64,000 nt of DNA from Ammonifex degensii KC4. GTDB taxonomy: Bacteria > Bacillota > Desulfotomaculia > Desulfotomaculales > Ammonificaceae. Every line of letters begins with the position of its first letter. Position 1 is the stretch's first letter. Below, in pieces: positions 45,777 through 55,276 of the stretch. A program made the position numbers and the translations under genes. Location: the NCBI RefSeq assembly GCF_000024605.1, contig NC_013385.1, forward strand, positions 1,564,175 to 1,628,174, in the 5' to 3' direction. The notes beneath the pieces were generated by a model, which did no database searches, was not told where the DNA came from, and saw nothing but the letters and a program-made list of their open reading frames with translations.

Positions 45777-47003
45777 ATGGAAAAAGGTGTGATCTGCTAC
45801 CTGGCCCAGGAAGAAGAGGAAGAAGAAATTGAATACGATCTCCAGGAGCTAAAGGAGCTCTTGCGCAACGTGGACATCGAAACAGTGGCCACGGTGGTGC
45901 AGCGCCGCCTGCCCGATCCCCACTACCTTTTGGGCCCGGGCAAGATCACCGAGGTCAAAGAGTTGGTAGAGAGGGAAAAGATCCAGGCGGTGGTCTTCAA
46001 CCGGGAGCTCTCCCCGCGCCAGGTGCAGGCGCTGGAGGACTTTTTCGGCCCGGAAGTGGCCGTTTGGGACCGTACCCAGGTCATCCTGGAAATCTTTCGC
46101 CGCCGGGCCCAGTCGCGAGAGGGGAAAATCCAGGTGGAGCTGGCCCGACTCACCTACCTTTACCCCCGCCTCTACGGTCTGGGAGGCACCCTCTCGCGCC
46201 TAGGAGGCGGAGTGGGTACCCGGGGTCCAGGGGAAACCAAGTTGGAGGTATTGCGCCGGGCCTTGCGAAGGCGCATAACGGAGCTGCGTCGCGAGCTAGA
46301 AGAGGTGCGCGCCAGCCGGGACCTGCTACGCCGCCACCGCCAGCGAAGTGGCATACCGGTGGTGTCTCTGGTAGGTTACACCAACGCTGGAAAATCTACC
46401 TTACTCAACGCTCTTGCAGGCGAAGGAAAAGAAGTACTGGCCGAGGACCGACTCTTCGCTACCCTGGATCCGGTGAGCCGGCGCGTAATCCTCCCCTCCG
46501 GCAGGGTCTTTCTGCTCACCGACACCGTTGGGTTCATAAAAGACCTGCCCCCCAAATTGAAGGAAGCCTTTAAAGCTACCTTAGAGGAGCTGGAAACGGC
46601 CGACCTTTTGCTGCATGTCATCGATCTCACCAGTCCTTACCTGGACGAGCAGCAACGGGCAGTGGAAAGCCTTCTGGAAGAACTAGGACTGGCGGAGAAA
46701 CCCATTCTCAAGGTCTACAACAAAGTGGATCGCTACACCGGTATTCTACCGGCCGACGGAGTTGTCATTTCAGCCTTAAAGAAAATCAACCTTGACCAAC
46801 TGCTTCACCAGATAGAAGCCCGCCTCTTCCCGGAAGAAGAAATGGAGCTCTTCCTCCCCTTCACCTCCCTGGGGAAGCTGGAGAAGTGGCGGGAACGCGT
46901 GCGGGTAGTGGCCGAAGAGTACGGAAGTGAGGGAGTCAAAGTAACCGTTAGGGGGCGGCCGGAAGATCTGGCCCGCCTGCGAGTTCAGGTTGCCGGGCAA
47001 TGA
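45777..47003 (+). CDS. hflX: GTPase HflX
   Basis: A 408-residue ribosome-associated GTPase that can split stalled ribosomes. The N-terminal HflX domain has DPHYLLGPGKITEVKELV and FNRELSPRQVQAL. A Gly-rich coiled segment (LGGTLSRLGGGVGTRGPGE) precedes the G domain with Walker A GYTNAGKST and LTDTVGFIKDLP. The ATG at 45777 follows AAGGCGGAAGG. Its last 56 bases overlap the convergent GGDEF/EAL gene. Confidence 0.95.
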   Translation: MEKGVICYLAQEEEEEEIEYDLQELKELLRNVDIETVATVVQRRLPDPHYLLGPGKITEVKELVEREKIQAVVFNRELSPRQVQALEDFFGPEVAVWDRTQVILEIFRRRAQSREGKIQVELARLTYLYPRLYGLGGTLSRLGGGVGTRGPGETKLEVLRRALRRRITELRRELEEVRASRDLLRRHRQRSGIPVVSLVGYTNAGKSTLLNALAGEGKEVLAEDRLFATLDPVSRRVILPSGRVFLLTDTVGFIKDLPPKLKEAFKATLEELETADLLLHVIDLTSPYLDEQQRAVESLLEELGLAEKPILKVYNKVDRYTGILPADGVVISALKKINLDQLLHQIEARLFPEEEMELFLPFTSLGKLEKWRERVRVVAEEYGSEGVKVTVRGRPEDLARLRVQVAGQ

Positions 47004-48969
47004 TCGCCTCTACCGGCTCCGGACGGCCGAAATAGTACCCTTGGCCGAAATCGGTCCCCAGTTCCTGGAGTATCCTCAGCGTTTCTTCGTTCTCTATTCC
47101 CTCTGCTACGGTGAGTTTACCTAAAGTGTGGGCCACCGTGTTCATGGCCTCCACCAGTGCTCGGTGCATCCGGTCGGAAGTAAGCCCGCGGATGAAAGAG
47201 AGGTCTATCTTCAAGTAATTCACCGGCAAACTACGCAGGTAGCTGAAGGTGGAAAAACCGCTGCCGAAGTCGTCCAAAGCCAACTCGCATCCTAGCTGCT
47301 TTAGCCTGCCGAGCCACCTCTCCGCCCGCAAGAGATTCCTTATGGCTGCCGTCTCAGTCACCTCAAATCCCAGGCGCGAGGGGTCCACCTCTTTTTCCTT
47401 GAGTTTCGCCTGCAGGTACTCAAGAAGGGAATCGTCCCCCACGCTCAGGCCCGAGAGGTTTACGAAAAGCTTAAGCTTTGGATGAGCTCTCAGAATATCT
47501 AAAGCCGCTTCTATCACCCAGCGGTCAAGACGGGGCATGAGGCCGAAGCGCTCCGCCAGGGGAATAAACTGCGCCGGAGAACAATACCTGTCCATATTGC
47601 ACTCGCGCAGCCGTAGCAAAGCCTCATAATGGACCACCTGTAGGTCCGAAAGTCTCACCACTGGCTGCAAGAAGAGCAACAGCCCCCGGCCGGTGGCCAG
47701 GGCCTCTTTGAGCAAATTTAGCACTTCCTGCTCTCCTTTAAGCCTGGCCAGCAGCTCTTCCTCCGGCCGGAAGAGCACCACCCGGTTGCGCCCCTCTTCC
47801 TTAGCCCGCCGTAAAGCCAGGTCGGCCTGGCTCATTACTGTTTCTGCCGCCTCGTCCCCCTTGACCATGCTGATACCTGCGCTGACCGTTATGCGGCAAC
47901 GCTGCCCATCCAGCTCAAAAGAACCTTCCTCTACCCGCCGGCGGAGTTCCTCCGCTAACTTACAAGCCTCCTCCTCAAAAACGTCTTCCATTAGCACCAT
48001 GAACTTATCGCCGGCCACCCGGGCTATGATGTCTTCCTCCCGGATGTTTTCCTGCAAAAAACGGGCAAAGGCTTGCAAAAGCCTGTCTCCTGCCTTATAC
48101 CCCCAGTTATCGTTGACTAATTGGAAGTTATCTATGTCTATTACCAGCAGGGCACTAGAAATTCCCCGCCGCGCTTTCAATACCGCCTGCTTCAGATGGT
48201 CTTCCAGGTAGAAGCGATGCGGCAGGCCGGTGAGAGGATCATGGTGCACCAAATGGTGAAGTTTCTCTTGTACCTGCAGGCACTGCTCCCGGTGGGCCAA
48301 AACCTCCAAACCAAAAGAAATATCGGCCGCTATTTGTGCCATAAGCTCTAGCTCTTCTTTGCCAAAAACTCCGGGCTTCTCCGCGCCGAAGGCCAACAGG
48401 CCCGAGATATCCTTGTTGGCCGTGAGAGGTAGAAAGGCTATTGTTCTTATCCCTTGGGCCAGGAAAAGGTCTTTGGAGGGAAATTCCCCTTTGTAGGAGA
48501 GCAGATCGTTAATCACCTGGTAAGGCGGGGTTAAAAAGCTGGGCACAAAGGCGGGAACCTCCTTTCCCTCCCGAGCCACCAGTTCCCAGGAACCGCCGGG
48601 ACCCTTAAGCACGGCCCAGGCCGTAGCGAAAAGGCCCTCTTCTACCGCCGCCCGGCAAATTGCCGCCAGAAGCGGCTGGGGACTTTGCAGGCGGATCAAG
48701 GCATGGTTGGTTTCCGCCAAGAGGGCGTACATACGGTTGAGATGCTCGATCCTCTCCTCCGCCCGCGCCTGCAGGGAACGGAAGCGCCTCAGCCCTAGGT
48801 ACAGGAAGAGAGCGGTCAAGCCCACAAAACCCAGCCCTTTAACCAGACTGAGGTGGTAGTTGAAAGGTGGAGGGAAGGAAAAAGCTAGCCAGCGATCCGA
48901 AAGGAAAACCCACAAAGAAGCAAGCAGAAGATAAACTAACGCCACTCTCCCTGCCGGCAGCTGCCGCAT
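46948..48969 (-). CDS. Membrane GAF-GGDEF-EAL protein, likely c-di-GMP phosphodiesterase
   Basis: About 673 residues from the ATG at 48969, which follows AAGGG; the frame is open back to 49068. Order: two membrane helices (about 8-25 and 45-62), a GAF-like sensor (about 75-225), GGDEF (about 235-400) and EAL (about 420-660). The cyclase motif reads AGDKF rather than GGDEF, so synthesis is unlikely. EAL residues are intact: YEALLRL, EVTETAAI, DDFGSGFSTF and EGIENEE. It probably degrades c-di-GMP, with the GGDEF domain perhaps as a GTP sensor. Confidence 0.92.
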   Translation of the reverse strand: MRQLPAGRVALVYLLLASLWVFLSDRWLAFSFPPPFNYHLSLVKGLGFVGLTALFLYLGLRRFRSLQARAEERIEHLNRMYALLAETNHALIRLQSPQPLLAAICRAAVEEGLFATAWAVLKGPGGSWELVAREGKEVPAFVPSFLTPPYQVINDLLSYKGEFPSKDLFLAQGIRTIAFLPLTANKDISGLLAFGAEKPGVFGKEELELMAQIAADISFGLEVLAHREQCLQVQEKLHHLVHHDPLTGLPHRFYLEDHLKQAVLKARRGISSALLVIDIDNFQLVNDNWGYKAGDRLLQAFARFLQENIREEDIIARVAGDKFMVLMEDVFEEEACKLAEELRRRVEEGSFELDGQRCRITVSAGISMVKGDEAAETVMSQADLALRRAKEEGRNRVVLFRPEEELLARLKGEQEVLNLLKEALATGRGLLLFLQPVVRLSDLQVVHYEALLRLRECNMDRYCSPAQFIPLAERFGLMPRLDRWVIEAALDILRAHPKLKLFVNLSGLSVGDDSLLEYLQAKLKEKEVDPSRLGFEVTETAAIRNLLRAERWLGRLKQLGCELALDDFGSGFSTFSYLRSLPVNYLKIDLSFIRGLTSDRMHRALVEAMNTVAHTLGKLTVAEGIENEETLRILQELGTDFGQGYYFGRPEPVEAIIARQPELAGGPDLPAAP

Positions 48970-49044
48970 CGGTGACATCCCTTCTGGCCAAATTTCGACA
49001 TCAAATACCATAATATTCCCTATATCGTCACAGTTAAGTCGTAA

Positions 49045-49081
49045 AAAGTAAGAGGCAACCTCTTGCACCCAAGAGGTTGCC
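49045..49081 (-). terminator. Terminator after the ferredoxin gene
   Basis: A perfect 11-bp stem GGCAACCTCTT/AAGAGGTTGCC with a six-base loop (49054-49081). The minus strand then reads TCTTACTTTTTACG. Confidence 0.85.
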
Positions 49082-49115
49082 TAACAAGGAGCGCAAAGCG
49101 CAGAGAAGTGAAACC

Positions 49116-49313
49116 TTACTCTTCTACCCAGTGGATGCACTCCGCCGGGCAGGAATCGATGGCCTCCTGAATCTTGTCCTCGGGAGCTCCGTGAGGATTT
49201 ATGACCTCCGCGTACCCCTTATCGGGGTCCAGGCGGAAAACTTCGGGCACCAGAACCTCACAAGTCCCGCAGGCCATGCACTCGGAGGTCTCGATGTAAG
49301 GAATACGGGGCAT
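49116..49313 (-). CDS. Single-cluster ferredoxin
   Basis: A 65-residue electron carrier. ECMACGTCE supplies three Cys in CxxCxxC spacing and SCPAECIHW near the C-terminus supplies the fourth plus an extra Cys, as in Thermotoga/Desulfovibrio-type [4Fe-4S] ferredoxins. Acidic overall. It has its own terminator; the redox partner is not evident from the neighbours. Confidence 0.93.
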   Translation of the reverse strand: MPRIPYIETSECMACGTCEVLVPEVFRLDPDKGYAEVINPHGAPEDKIQEAIDSCPAECIHWVEE

Positions 49314-49390
49314 ACTTCCGCCTCCTCTAAGAGAAAATTTTTCAGGTGTTCCTTATATTCAATATGCCCCGCCGATTTCCTGCTAAAAGG

Positions 49391-50152
49391 TTAGGGTTCC
49401 CCGTAGCAAAAGACCAGGTTGCCCAGCACGCAAGCCACGGGAAGGGAACGAAGGTAGGCGTTGTTAGCCCACCGGGCGTAGAAGTAGGTGGCTCCGTTGG
49501 TGGGGTCCCAGCCGGAGAGGGCGTCAAGCGCCGCCTGGTAGGCCTCCGGCGAGGCCGGGCGGTTGATCCAGCCGTTGAGCACCGGCTCAAATTGGTAATG
49601 CCCGTCCACCACCTGGTAGATCACTCCCGGAATGGTCTTGGGGAAGCCGGGCTTTTTTACCCGGTTGAGTACCACTGCCCCCACCGCCACCTTGGCTATG
49701 TAGGGCTCGCCGTCGGCCTCGGCGGTGATAAGCCGCGCCAGCAGATCGAGGTCCGAGCGGCTGACTCCTCCCCGGGAGACGGCTACCGACGGGCTTCTTT
49801 GGGGAATGCGCAGAACCTGTCCCGGATAGATGAGGGTGGAGCTCAGATGGTTGTAAGTCATGATCTCCTGGTAGGGAACACCGAAGCGCTTACCGATGAG
49901 GTAAAGTGTGTCGCCGGGGCGCACGGTATAGAGGGTGAAGGCTTCCTCGGGAACGTAGAGTACCTGGCCAGGGTAGATGAGAGTGGTCCACAGGTTGTTG
50001 GTGTACTGGATGGCTTCCACCGTGGTGCCAAACTGGCGGCTTATTTTATAAAGGGAATCGCCGGGCTTGACGGTGTAGTAGGCAGCCCAGGCAGGCAGGG
50101 CGCTAAAGAGCAAAAGCCCCAATCCAACCAAAAGACGCGAGAAAAAGCGCAT
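49391..50152 (-). CDS. LysM-domain cell-wall hydrolase, SleB type
   Basis: A 253-residue exported protein. The signal peptide (residues 1-23, cleavage near AWA-AYY) is followed by two LysM domains (YTVKPGDSLYKISRQFG and YTVRPGDTLYLIGKRFG) and a SleB-like hydrolase domain (LARLITAEADGEPYIAKVAVG). The catalytic Glu of the family lies in the AEADGEP region. Such enzymes cleave cortex or wall peptidoglycan. The gene is preceded by a c-di-AMP riboswitch, linking expression to wall or turgor signalling. Confidence 0.93.
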   Translation of the reverse strand: MRFFSRLLVGLGLLLFSALPAWAAYYTVKPGDSLYKISRQFGTTVEAIQYTNNLWTTLIYPGQVLYVPEEAFTLYTVRPGDTLYLIGKRFGVPYQEIMTYNHLSSTLIYPGQVLRIPQRSPSVAVSRGGVSRSDLDLLARLITAEADGEPYIAKVAVGAVVLNRVKKPGFPKTIPGVIYQVVDGHYQFEPVLNGWINRPASPEAYQAALDALSGWDPTNGATYFYARWANNAYLRSLPVACVLGNLVFCYGEP

Positions 50153-50169
50153 AAAGTCTTACCCCCTCT

Positions 50170-50322
50170 TTCGGCCTCTGGGGTTAGTTGACGGGTTCGG
50201 GTCGAGGGCCACCCTACCGGCCTCCCGCTCTTCCTCACCCCCTTAAGGGAAAGGCCGGATTCACCCCTTGCCATTAATTTCCCCCATACCCCGGTACTAC
50301 CGGGGATTCGGCCTTTTTGGTT
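50170..50322 (-). promoter_or_regulatory. ydaO/yuaA-type c-di-AMP riboswitch
   Basis: On the minus strand the leader of the SleB-type gene shows the aptamer landmarks in order: AGGCCGAATCC near the 5' end, AAGGGGTGAATCC in the middle, and GACCCGAACCCGTCAACTAACC (here in parts CCGAACCCGTCA and CTAACCCC) followed by AGGCC. The 3' end is only about 20 bases from the start codon and close to a GAGGGGG ribosome site, so translational control is plausible. c-di-AMP binding usually turns such genes off. Boundaries are approximate. Confidence 0.88.
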
Positions 50323-50330
50323 TCGGCTGC

Positions 50331-50359
50331 ATTTTATCGACAACTAGCTTAATAGACAA
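50331..50359 (-). promoter_or_regulatory. Promoter of the riboswitch-controlled hydrolase
   Basis: On the minus strand TTGTCT (50359-50354), a 17-base spacer and TAAAAT (50336-50331), just upstream of the riboswitch. Confidence 0.7.
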
Positions 50360-50377
50360 GACTGAAATTGCTGGAAA

Positions 50378-50406
50378 AAGAAAAAAGCCGGGACATTAGT
50401 CCCGGC
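50378..50406 (-). terminator. Terminator after the SpoIID-like gene
   Basis: An 8-bp stem GCCGGGAC/GTCCCGGC with a four-base loop (50387-50406), then TTTTTTCTTTTT on the minus strand. Confidence 0.92.
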
Positions 50407-50422
50407 GTCTGTACGCAGTCAC

Positions 50423-52300
50423 TTACCAGAGTTTAAGTAGCTTGGCCCCCGGATAGTAAAAGGCGAGTATGTCGCGATAGCTAAAACCTTTTTCAGCCAT
50501 CCCCCGGGCTCCCCACTGGGACATGCCCAGGCAGTGTCCCCAGCCGTTCCCGGTAAAGGTGATTTGAAGTAGCCTGCCCGTAGCAGGATCGTAAACTTTA
50601 CTTAAGTCGCTGGCCGGAGCCTTGAGCCCGAAAACTACCCGGACATAGTCGGCGTTCCCCAGCTTTTGCCGCACTGGCTGGTTGTTCTGATCCCGGCCCC
50701 AGATCTCCAGGACTTTAACCCGGCCGGTGGCCGTGCGTTCCACCACATAGACGTCCTCCACCACGCTCAGGTTAAAGTTACGGCTGGCCAGGCAGGAAAC
50801 TATCTCGTCTACCGTCAAGGTCCTCTGCCAGCCGTAGTGGGGGTTGCTCGGATGATGATCATAAGGGTCCGGTTTCGCTTCCAGGTAGCCGCAGGGGTAG
50901 CGCCATACGTCCTCCGACCGCTCGGTATAGCCGCCGTTGGAGCTGCAGAAATAAGCAGCTATGGGTTCTCCTCCGTACAAAAGCACCTCTCCTCTGGTTT
51001 CCTCCACCGCCCGATTGGAATTAGGTTGCTCAAAACTCATCCCACCGTAAACCTGGTCCCGCGTGTCGCTAAGGAGCTGATAGGGAGCCTGAGGGTAGAG
51101 CTCTGCACGCACCCTACTCAAGGCGTAGCTACGCGCGGCCACCGCCTGGGCTTTCAGGGCCTCCAGCGGCCAGGAGGCGGGCATTTCTCCGGGAACCACG
51201 CCTTTGAGGTAATCTTCCATCTCTAGCTCGTTGACTAACCGCAGAGCACCATTATTGAGGTCGACCCGCAAGTTGCCCCGGAAAGCTTTTCCGGAAAAGC
51301 TCCCCCCGGTGAGGGAAAACCAGTTCTCCTCTTGCCCTGCGGCTAGCACCAGCGGCCCCGGGTAAAGACCTACTGTTTCCCGGTTCTTCTCCACCTGAAT
51401 CGCCGCAGTGTTGCTACCTACGGGGAGAGACAAAGCGGTGAAAGTTAGAACGTCGTTGGACGAAAGAAGAACCAGCACCTTGCCTGCCCCGTCGAGCAAG
51501 GCATAGTTACCGCTAGGATTCACCTTAACCTCTGTTTCTCCCGGAGAAAGAAGTACCCGCACCGGCTGCTTGAACCGGTAAGGAGTGAAGTCAAGAGGCT
51601 TGGGGTTATTACTCTCCTTTTCCCCTGTACCGCGCGAGATCGGGGAAGGGAGGGTGGGCAACGGTTCAGTATAGGGTGCAGCCACCCAGCCTTCCTGGCC
51701 GTTTTCTAACTGCACCTGGTACCAGCCAGAGGCGGCCTTCAAAATACGGAGCACTTCCCCTCTCTCCACTCGCCCTTTGATACCGTAGCTGGTTCCAGGT
51801 CCTTCCCTAAGGTTAAGGGCGCTGGCCAGCACTTTGGCCGCTGGCGGCAGGACGATTCTAATCGTCTGGGTGTTCGCCTCCCAGTTGACCACATATCCCA
51901 GCGCCTCGGCTACAAACCGGGCAGGCAACATGGTCCGATCCTGGCGGATCAAAGGAGCTACGTCGATTTCCCGCCGCCCGTTATCGATCCAGATTGCCGG
52001 AGTTCCGATGACCAGTTTCAGTACGGGCCCGTTGAGGTTCAAGGTGACGGTCCTGTTCGCCGCATTCCAGCCTACATTCTTTTCGGGAACTCCCAGGGCG
52101 TAGGCAAGGTAACGGAGCGGCACGTAGGTACGGTCCCGCTCCAGGAAAGGAGCTACATCCATCGGATATTTCTGTCCTTCGGCTTCGTAATACTTCTGCC
52201 CGATGCGGAAAACGACTTCCGCCTCTGCCTGCCGCGCCCACCCTGCACTTACGGTGAACAGGAAGAGGAAAACACTAAATCCTAGCAACCAACGGCGCAT
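50423..52300 (-). CDS. SpoIID/LytB-domain surface protein with stalk and SH3 domains
   Basis: A 625-residue exported protein. The signal peptide (1-25) is followed by two copper-amine-oxidase-type stalk repeats (DVAPFLERDRTYVPLRYLAYALGV and DVAPLIRQDRTMLPARFVAEALGY, each cited here in part), a bacterial SH3 domain (ALNLREGPGTSYGIKGRVE) and a SpoIID/LytB domain (MEDYLKGVVPGEMP, KAQAVAARSYAL). SpoIID cleaves denuded glycan in spore engulfment; stalk-bearing paralogues may act on the vegetative wall. ATG at 52300 behind GGGAGGG; the open frame goes back to 52378. Confidence 0.93.
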   Translation of the reverse strand: MRRWLLGFSVFLFLFTVSAGWARQAEAEVVFRIGQKYYEAEGQKYPMDVAPFLERDRTYVPLRYLAYALGVPEKNVGWNAANRTVTLNLNGPVLKLVIGTPAIWIDNGRREIDVAPLIRQDRTMLPARFVAEALGYVVNWEANTQTIRIVLPPAAKVLASALNLREGPGTSYGIKGRVERGEVLRILKAASGWYQVQLENGQEGWVAAPYTEPLPTLPSPISRGTGEKESNNPKPLDFTPYRFKQPVRVLLSPGETEVKVNPSGNYALLDGAGKVLVLLSSNDVLTFTALSLPVGSNTAAIQVEKNRETVGLYPGPLVLAAGQEENWFSLTGGSFSGKAFRGNLRVDLNNGALRLVNELEMEDYLKGVVPGEMPASWPLEALKAQAVAARSYALSRVRAELYPQAPYQLLSDTRDQVYGGMSFEQPNSNRAVEETRGEVLLYGGEPIAAYFCSSNGGYTERSEDVWRYPCGYLEAKPDPYDHHPSNPHYGWQRTLTVDEIVSCLASRNFNLSVVEDVYVVERTATGRVKVLEIWGRDQNNQPVRQKLGNADYVRVVFGLKAPASDLSKVYDPATGRLLQITFTGNGWGHCLGMSQWGARGMAEKGFSYRDILAFYYPGAKLLKLW

Positions 52301-52383
52301 CTCGACCCTCCCTGCCGCAAGCTCTTGGTCTACCTTTTTCGACAGGGAGAGTCTCTTTCCTGCTCCAGAGAGCCACAAATGTG

Positions 52384-52614
52384 TTAACGGCGGAAAAAGA
52401 AGAAAAGGTTTAGAAGCAGGGTTAAAAGCAGGCTCAGGAGGATACAGGTAGCTAGCGGGAAATAAAAGCTGAAATTGCCCTTATGGTAGTAAATGTCTCC
52501 CGGAAGGCGCCCCAGCCCCGGCACCTTGCCGATGAGAAAGAAGAAAAGGGCCAGGAAAAGAAAGAAAAGCCCTAAGAGCAAGAAAAACTTGGCCATCTGC
52601 TGCCCGAAGTCCAT
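52384..52614 (-). CDS. DUF2905 membrane protein
   Basis: A 76-residue protein with two membrane helices (about 8-28 and 48-70) flanking the DUF2905 signature PGLGRLPGDIYYHKGNFSFY. The function is unknown; the family commonly travels with ruv and queuosine genes, as here. The stop of queH is one base upstream of its start. Confidence 0.92.
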   Translation of the reverse strand: MDFGQQMAKFFLLLGLFFLFLALFFFLIGKVPGLGRLPGDIYYHKGNFSFYFPLATCILLSLLLTLLLNLFFFFRR

Positions 52615-52615
52615 C

Positions 52616-53167
52616 CTACCCCTCCCTTCCTGGCTTCTTTTCCCGCCAGTAGCGCTCCTTTTCGCTGTAAAGACAGCCGCAGTACTGCTGACGGTAAAGC
52701 CCCAGCTCCTTGGAAAGCTCGACCCCTTCCTTGAAGCCCGGGCGGAAATCCCGGTAAAGAAAGGGCAGGCCGTAAGCCTCCGCCACCGCTTCGGCCGTCT
52801 CTTTAATAAGCTCGTGCTTCTGAAAAGGACTTACCAGTAGAGTGGTGGTGAAATAGTCGAAGCGGCCGTGCTTGGCCACCGCCGCCGTCCGCTCTAGCCT
52901 TAGGTGGTAGCAGAAGCGGCAGCGCAGAGCTTCGCGGTAGGCCACCCGGCGGAAGAACTCCTCCATAGGATAGTCGTCGGCATAGATCACCGGCAGATCG
53001 ACACTCTCCGCAAACTGGGCCAGGGCCTCCCGCCGTCGCTGGTACTCTGTGTAGGGATGGATGTTAGGGTTAAAGAAAAAGCCGTAAACCTCGAGGTTTT
53101 CTGCCCGCAAAACCTTTACCGGGTAGATGGCACAAGGACCGCAGCAGATGTGCAGCAAAACCTTCAT
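52616..53167 (-). CDS. queH: Epoxyqueuosine reductase QueH
   Basis: A 183-residue DUF208 enzyme that reduces epoxyqueuosine to queuosine in tRNA. The N-terminal [14 protein letters not shown], the [11 protein letters not shown] pair and the C-terminal QYCGCLYS supply the Cys clusters for iron-sulfur binding. The ATG at 53167 overlaps the ruvB stop as ATGA; an upstream start at 53185 is less likely. It complements queA at 9 kb. Confidence 0.94.
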   Translation of the reverse strand: MKVLLHICCGPCAIYPVKVLRAENLEVYGFFFNPNIHPYTEYQRRREALAQFAESVDLPVIYADDYPMEEFFRRVAYREALRCRFCYHLRLERTAAVAKHGRFDYFTTTLLVSPFQKHELIKETAEAVAEAYGLPFLYRDFRPGFKEGVELSKELGLYRQQYCGCLYSEKERYWREKKPGREG

Positions 53168-54207
53168 TCTTCTTCCTCCGACCACAAAGTCTCTTGCCGT
53201 AAAACAGAAGGGGGCTTAATCCCTAGGTGCCGGTAGGCCTCGGGCGTAGCCAGGCGCCCCCGGGGGGTACGCACGATGAGTCCTACCTGCAAAAGATAAG
53301 GTTCCACTACCTCTTCTAGGGTGCTAACCTCTTCCCCCGTAGAGGCGGCCAGGGCCTCCACCCCTGCCGGTCCCCCGCCGAAGCGCTCGATGAGGCACCG
53401 CAGGTAGCGGCGGTCAACCGGATCAAGCCCCAGCTCGTCCACCGCCAGAAAGTCAAGCGCCTCGACAGCCGCTTCCTCTGTTATGATCCCTTCCGCCTTG
53501 ACCTCTACATAGTCCCTAACCCGGCGTAAAAGGCGGATGGCCACACGCGGCGTGCCCCGCGCCCGGCGAGCAATGACGGCCGCTCCTTCGGGCAAAAGCT
53601 TTATCCCCAAAATGTCGGCCGTGCGTTCGAGAATGCGCTCCAGTTCCGCAGGAGAGTAGTACTCCAGGTGAAAAGCTAGGCCGAAGCGATCCCGCAAGGG
53701 AGAAGATAAGAGTCCCATGCGGGTGGTCGCCCCTACCAGGGTGAAAGGAGGGAGTGAGAGGCGTACCGCCCGCGCCCCCGGCCCTTTACCTATGACTAGG
53801 TCCAGGGCCCGGTCTTCCATGGCAGGGTAAAGGATTTCTTCTACCGCCCGGTGCAGACGGTGGATCTCGTCGATGAAGAGCACATCTCCCGGAGAAAGGG
53901 AGGTCAAGATGGCGGCCAGATCCCCTGGCCGCTCGATGGCCGGGCCGGAGGTGACCCGCACGTTAACTCCCATTTCCGCTGCGATGATCCGCGCCAGTGT
54001 GGTCTTCCCTAGGCCCGGCGGGCCGGAGAGAAGGACGTGGTCTAAAGGCTCGCGGCGCCGGCGTGCAGCCTCGCAGGCTATCCGCAGTGCCTCTTTAACT
54101 TTTTCTTGCCCTACGAACTCCTCTAGCCGCCGCGGGCGAAGGGAAAGCTCAAATTGCCTTTCTTCTTCTCCTGCCTCTGCTGCTACCAGTCGCGGTTCTC
54201 CCTTCAT
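53164..54207 (-). CDS. ruvB: Holliday junction branch-migration helicase RuvB
   Basis: A 347-residue AAA+ motor. [18 protein letters not shown] begins the domain; Walker A is GPPGLGKTT, Walker [10 protein letters not shown], sensor 1 [19 protein letters not shown], and the C-terminal winged helix holds [17 protein letters not shown]. It forms hexamers that pull DNA through RuvA-bound junctions. It overlaps ruvA by four bases. Confidence 0.98.
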   Translation of the reverse strand: MKGEPRLVAAEAGEEERQFELSLRPRRLEEFVGQEKVKEALRIACEAARRRREPLDHVLLSGPPGLGKTTLARIIAAEMGVNVRVTSGPAIERPGDLAAILTSLSPGDVLFIDEIHRLHRAVEEILYPAMEDRALDLVIGKGPGARAVRLSLPPFTLVGATTRMGLLSSPLRDRFGLAFHLEYYSPAELERILERTADILGIKLLPEGAAVIARRARGTPRVAIRLLRRVRDYVEVKAEGIITEEAAVEALDFLAVDELGLDPVDRRYLRCLIERFGGGPAGVEALAASTGEEVSTLEEVVEPYLLQVGLIVRTPRGRLATPEAYRHLGIKPPSVLRQETLWSEEEE

Positions 54208-54785
54208 GCTTCTTTACCTTCCTTCCGGCGCCCTAGATAAGCCAGGCTTAACTTAAGCAACTCCTCTATTCCTTGCGCCCCCCTGGCCTTGGCTTCCCGC
54301 ACCGCTTCTTCGGCCTCCCGGCGGCGATAGCCCAGGTTTATGAGGGCCGCTACAGCATCGGCCGCCGCTTCCCCCTCTACCGGCGCACCCTTTTCTTCCT
54401 TCAGCTCTAGCAGTAACCGCCGGGCCGTTTTCTTTCCTACACCGGGAACCACGGTAAGCTTTTCTAGATCCTCGCTTCTTATCGCCTCGCGCAGCTCTTC
54501 CACCGAGAAGCAGGAGAGGAGCGCCAGAGCCGTTTTGGGGCCCACCCCACCGATTTTCAAGAGGCGTAAGAAAAAATCCCTTTCTTCCCGGTCGCCGAAG
54601 CCGTAAATTTCCGGCCGATCCTCCCGCAAAAGCAGGCAGGTATAAAGCTCGACCTCTCCTCCCTTGGCCGGCAGGCGCTCGTAGAGGGAAAGGGGGAGGA
54701 AAACCTCCAGCCCCATTCCTCCCACCAAGATTACTGCTCTCCCCCGCTCCTTTTCCAGCACCGAGCCGCGCAAAAAAGCTAGCAC
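54204..54785 (-). CDS. ruvA: Holliday junction DNA helicase subunit RuvA
   Basis: A 193-residue junction-binding protein: N-terminal OB fold ([19 protein letters not shown]), two helix-hairpin-helix motifs ([32 protein letters not shown]) and a flexible linker to a UBA-like C-terminal domain ([19 protein letters not shown]). The start overlaps the end of ruvC by seven bases. Confidence 0.97.
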   Translation of the reverse strand: MLAFLRGSVLEKERGRAVILVGGMGLEVFLPLSLYERLPAKGGEVELYTCLLLREDRPEIYGFGDREERDFFLRLLKIGGVGPKTALALLSCFSVEELREAIRSEDLEKLTVVPGVGKKTARRLLLELKEEKGAPVEGEAAADAVAALINLGYRRREAEEAVREAKARGAQGIEELLKLSLAYLGRRKEGKEA

Positions 54786-55273
54786 CTCTCCTTCACCACC
54801 TGGGACAGATGGCAGATGGCCAGAGCTAAAGCGTCGGCCGTATCATCGGGGGAAGGAGGAGCAGGGAGGCCCAGCAATTCCTTTACCATGTACTGCACCT
54901 GCCTTTTGGTAGCGCGGCCGTATCCCGTCACCGCCTGCTTGACCACCTGCGGGGGATAAGAGAAGACGGGGCAGTTACTTTCCGCTGCCGCCAGAAGTAC
55001 CACACCCGCTACTTTCCCCACCATCATAGCCGTCCGAACGTTCTGGCCCCAAAAAAGCTCTTCCACCGCCAGGGCGTTAGGCTGGTACTTTTGCAAAAGC
55101 TCTTTTAGCGCCCGGTACAAGCTTTTCAGACGCAAGGGCAAAGGTTGATCCGCCGGAGTGTGAAGACAGCCGTAGGCTATTGCTTTCAGATGTTGCCCAT
55201 CTTCCCTAACTAGTCCGTATCCTAACCTTTCCGCTCCTGGATCGACGCCCATTACCACCAAAGAAGCCTTCAC
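54779..55273 (-). CDS. ruvC: Crossover junction endodeoxyribonuclease RuvC
   Basis: A 164-residue resolvase with an RNase H fold. The catalytic acids lie in VMGVDPGAERLGYG, LAVEELFWGQN and SPDDTADALALAICH. It resolves Holliday junctions made accessible by RuvAB. It is in the ruvC-ruvA-ruvB-queH-DUF2905 run. Confidence 0.97.
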   Translation of the reverse strand: MKASLVVMGVDPGAERLGYGLVREDGQHLKAIAYGCLHTPADQPLPLRLKSLYRALKELLQKYQPNALAVEELFWGQNVRTAMMVGKVAGVVLLAAAESNCPVFSYPPQVVKQAVTGYGRATKRQVQYMVKELLGLPAPPSPDDTADALALAICHLSQVVKERC

Positions 55274-55276
55274 CTT

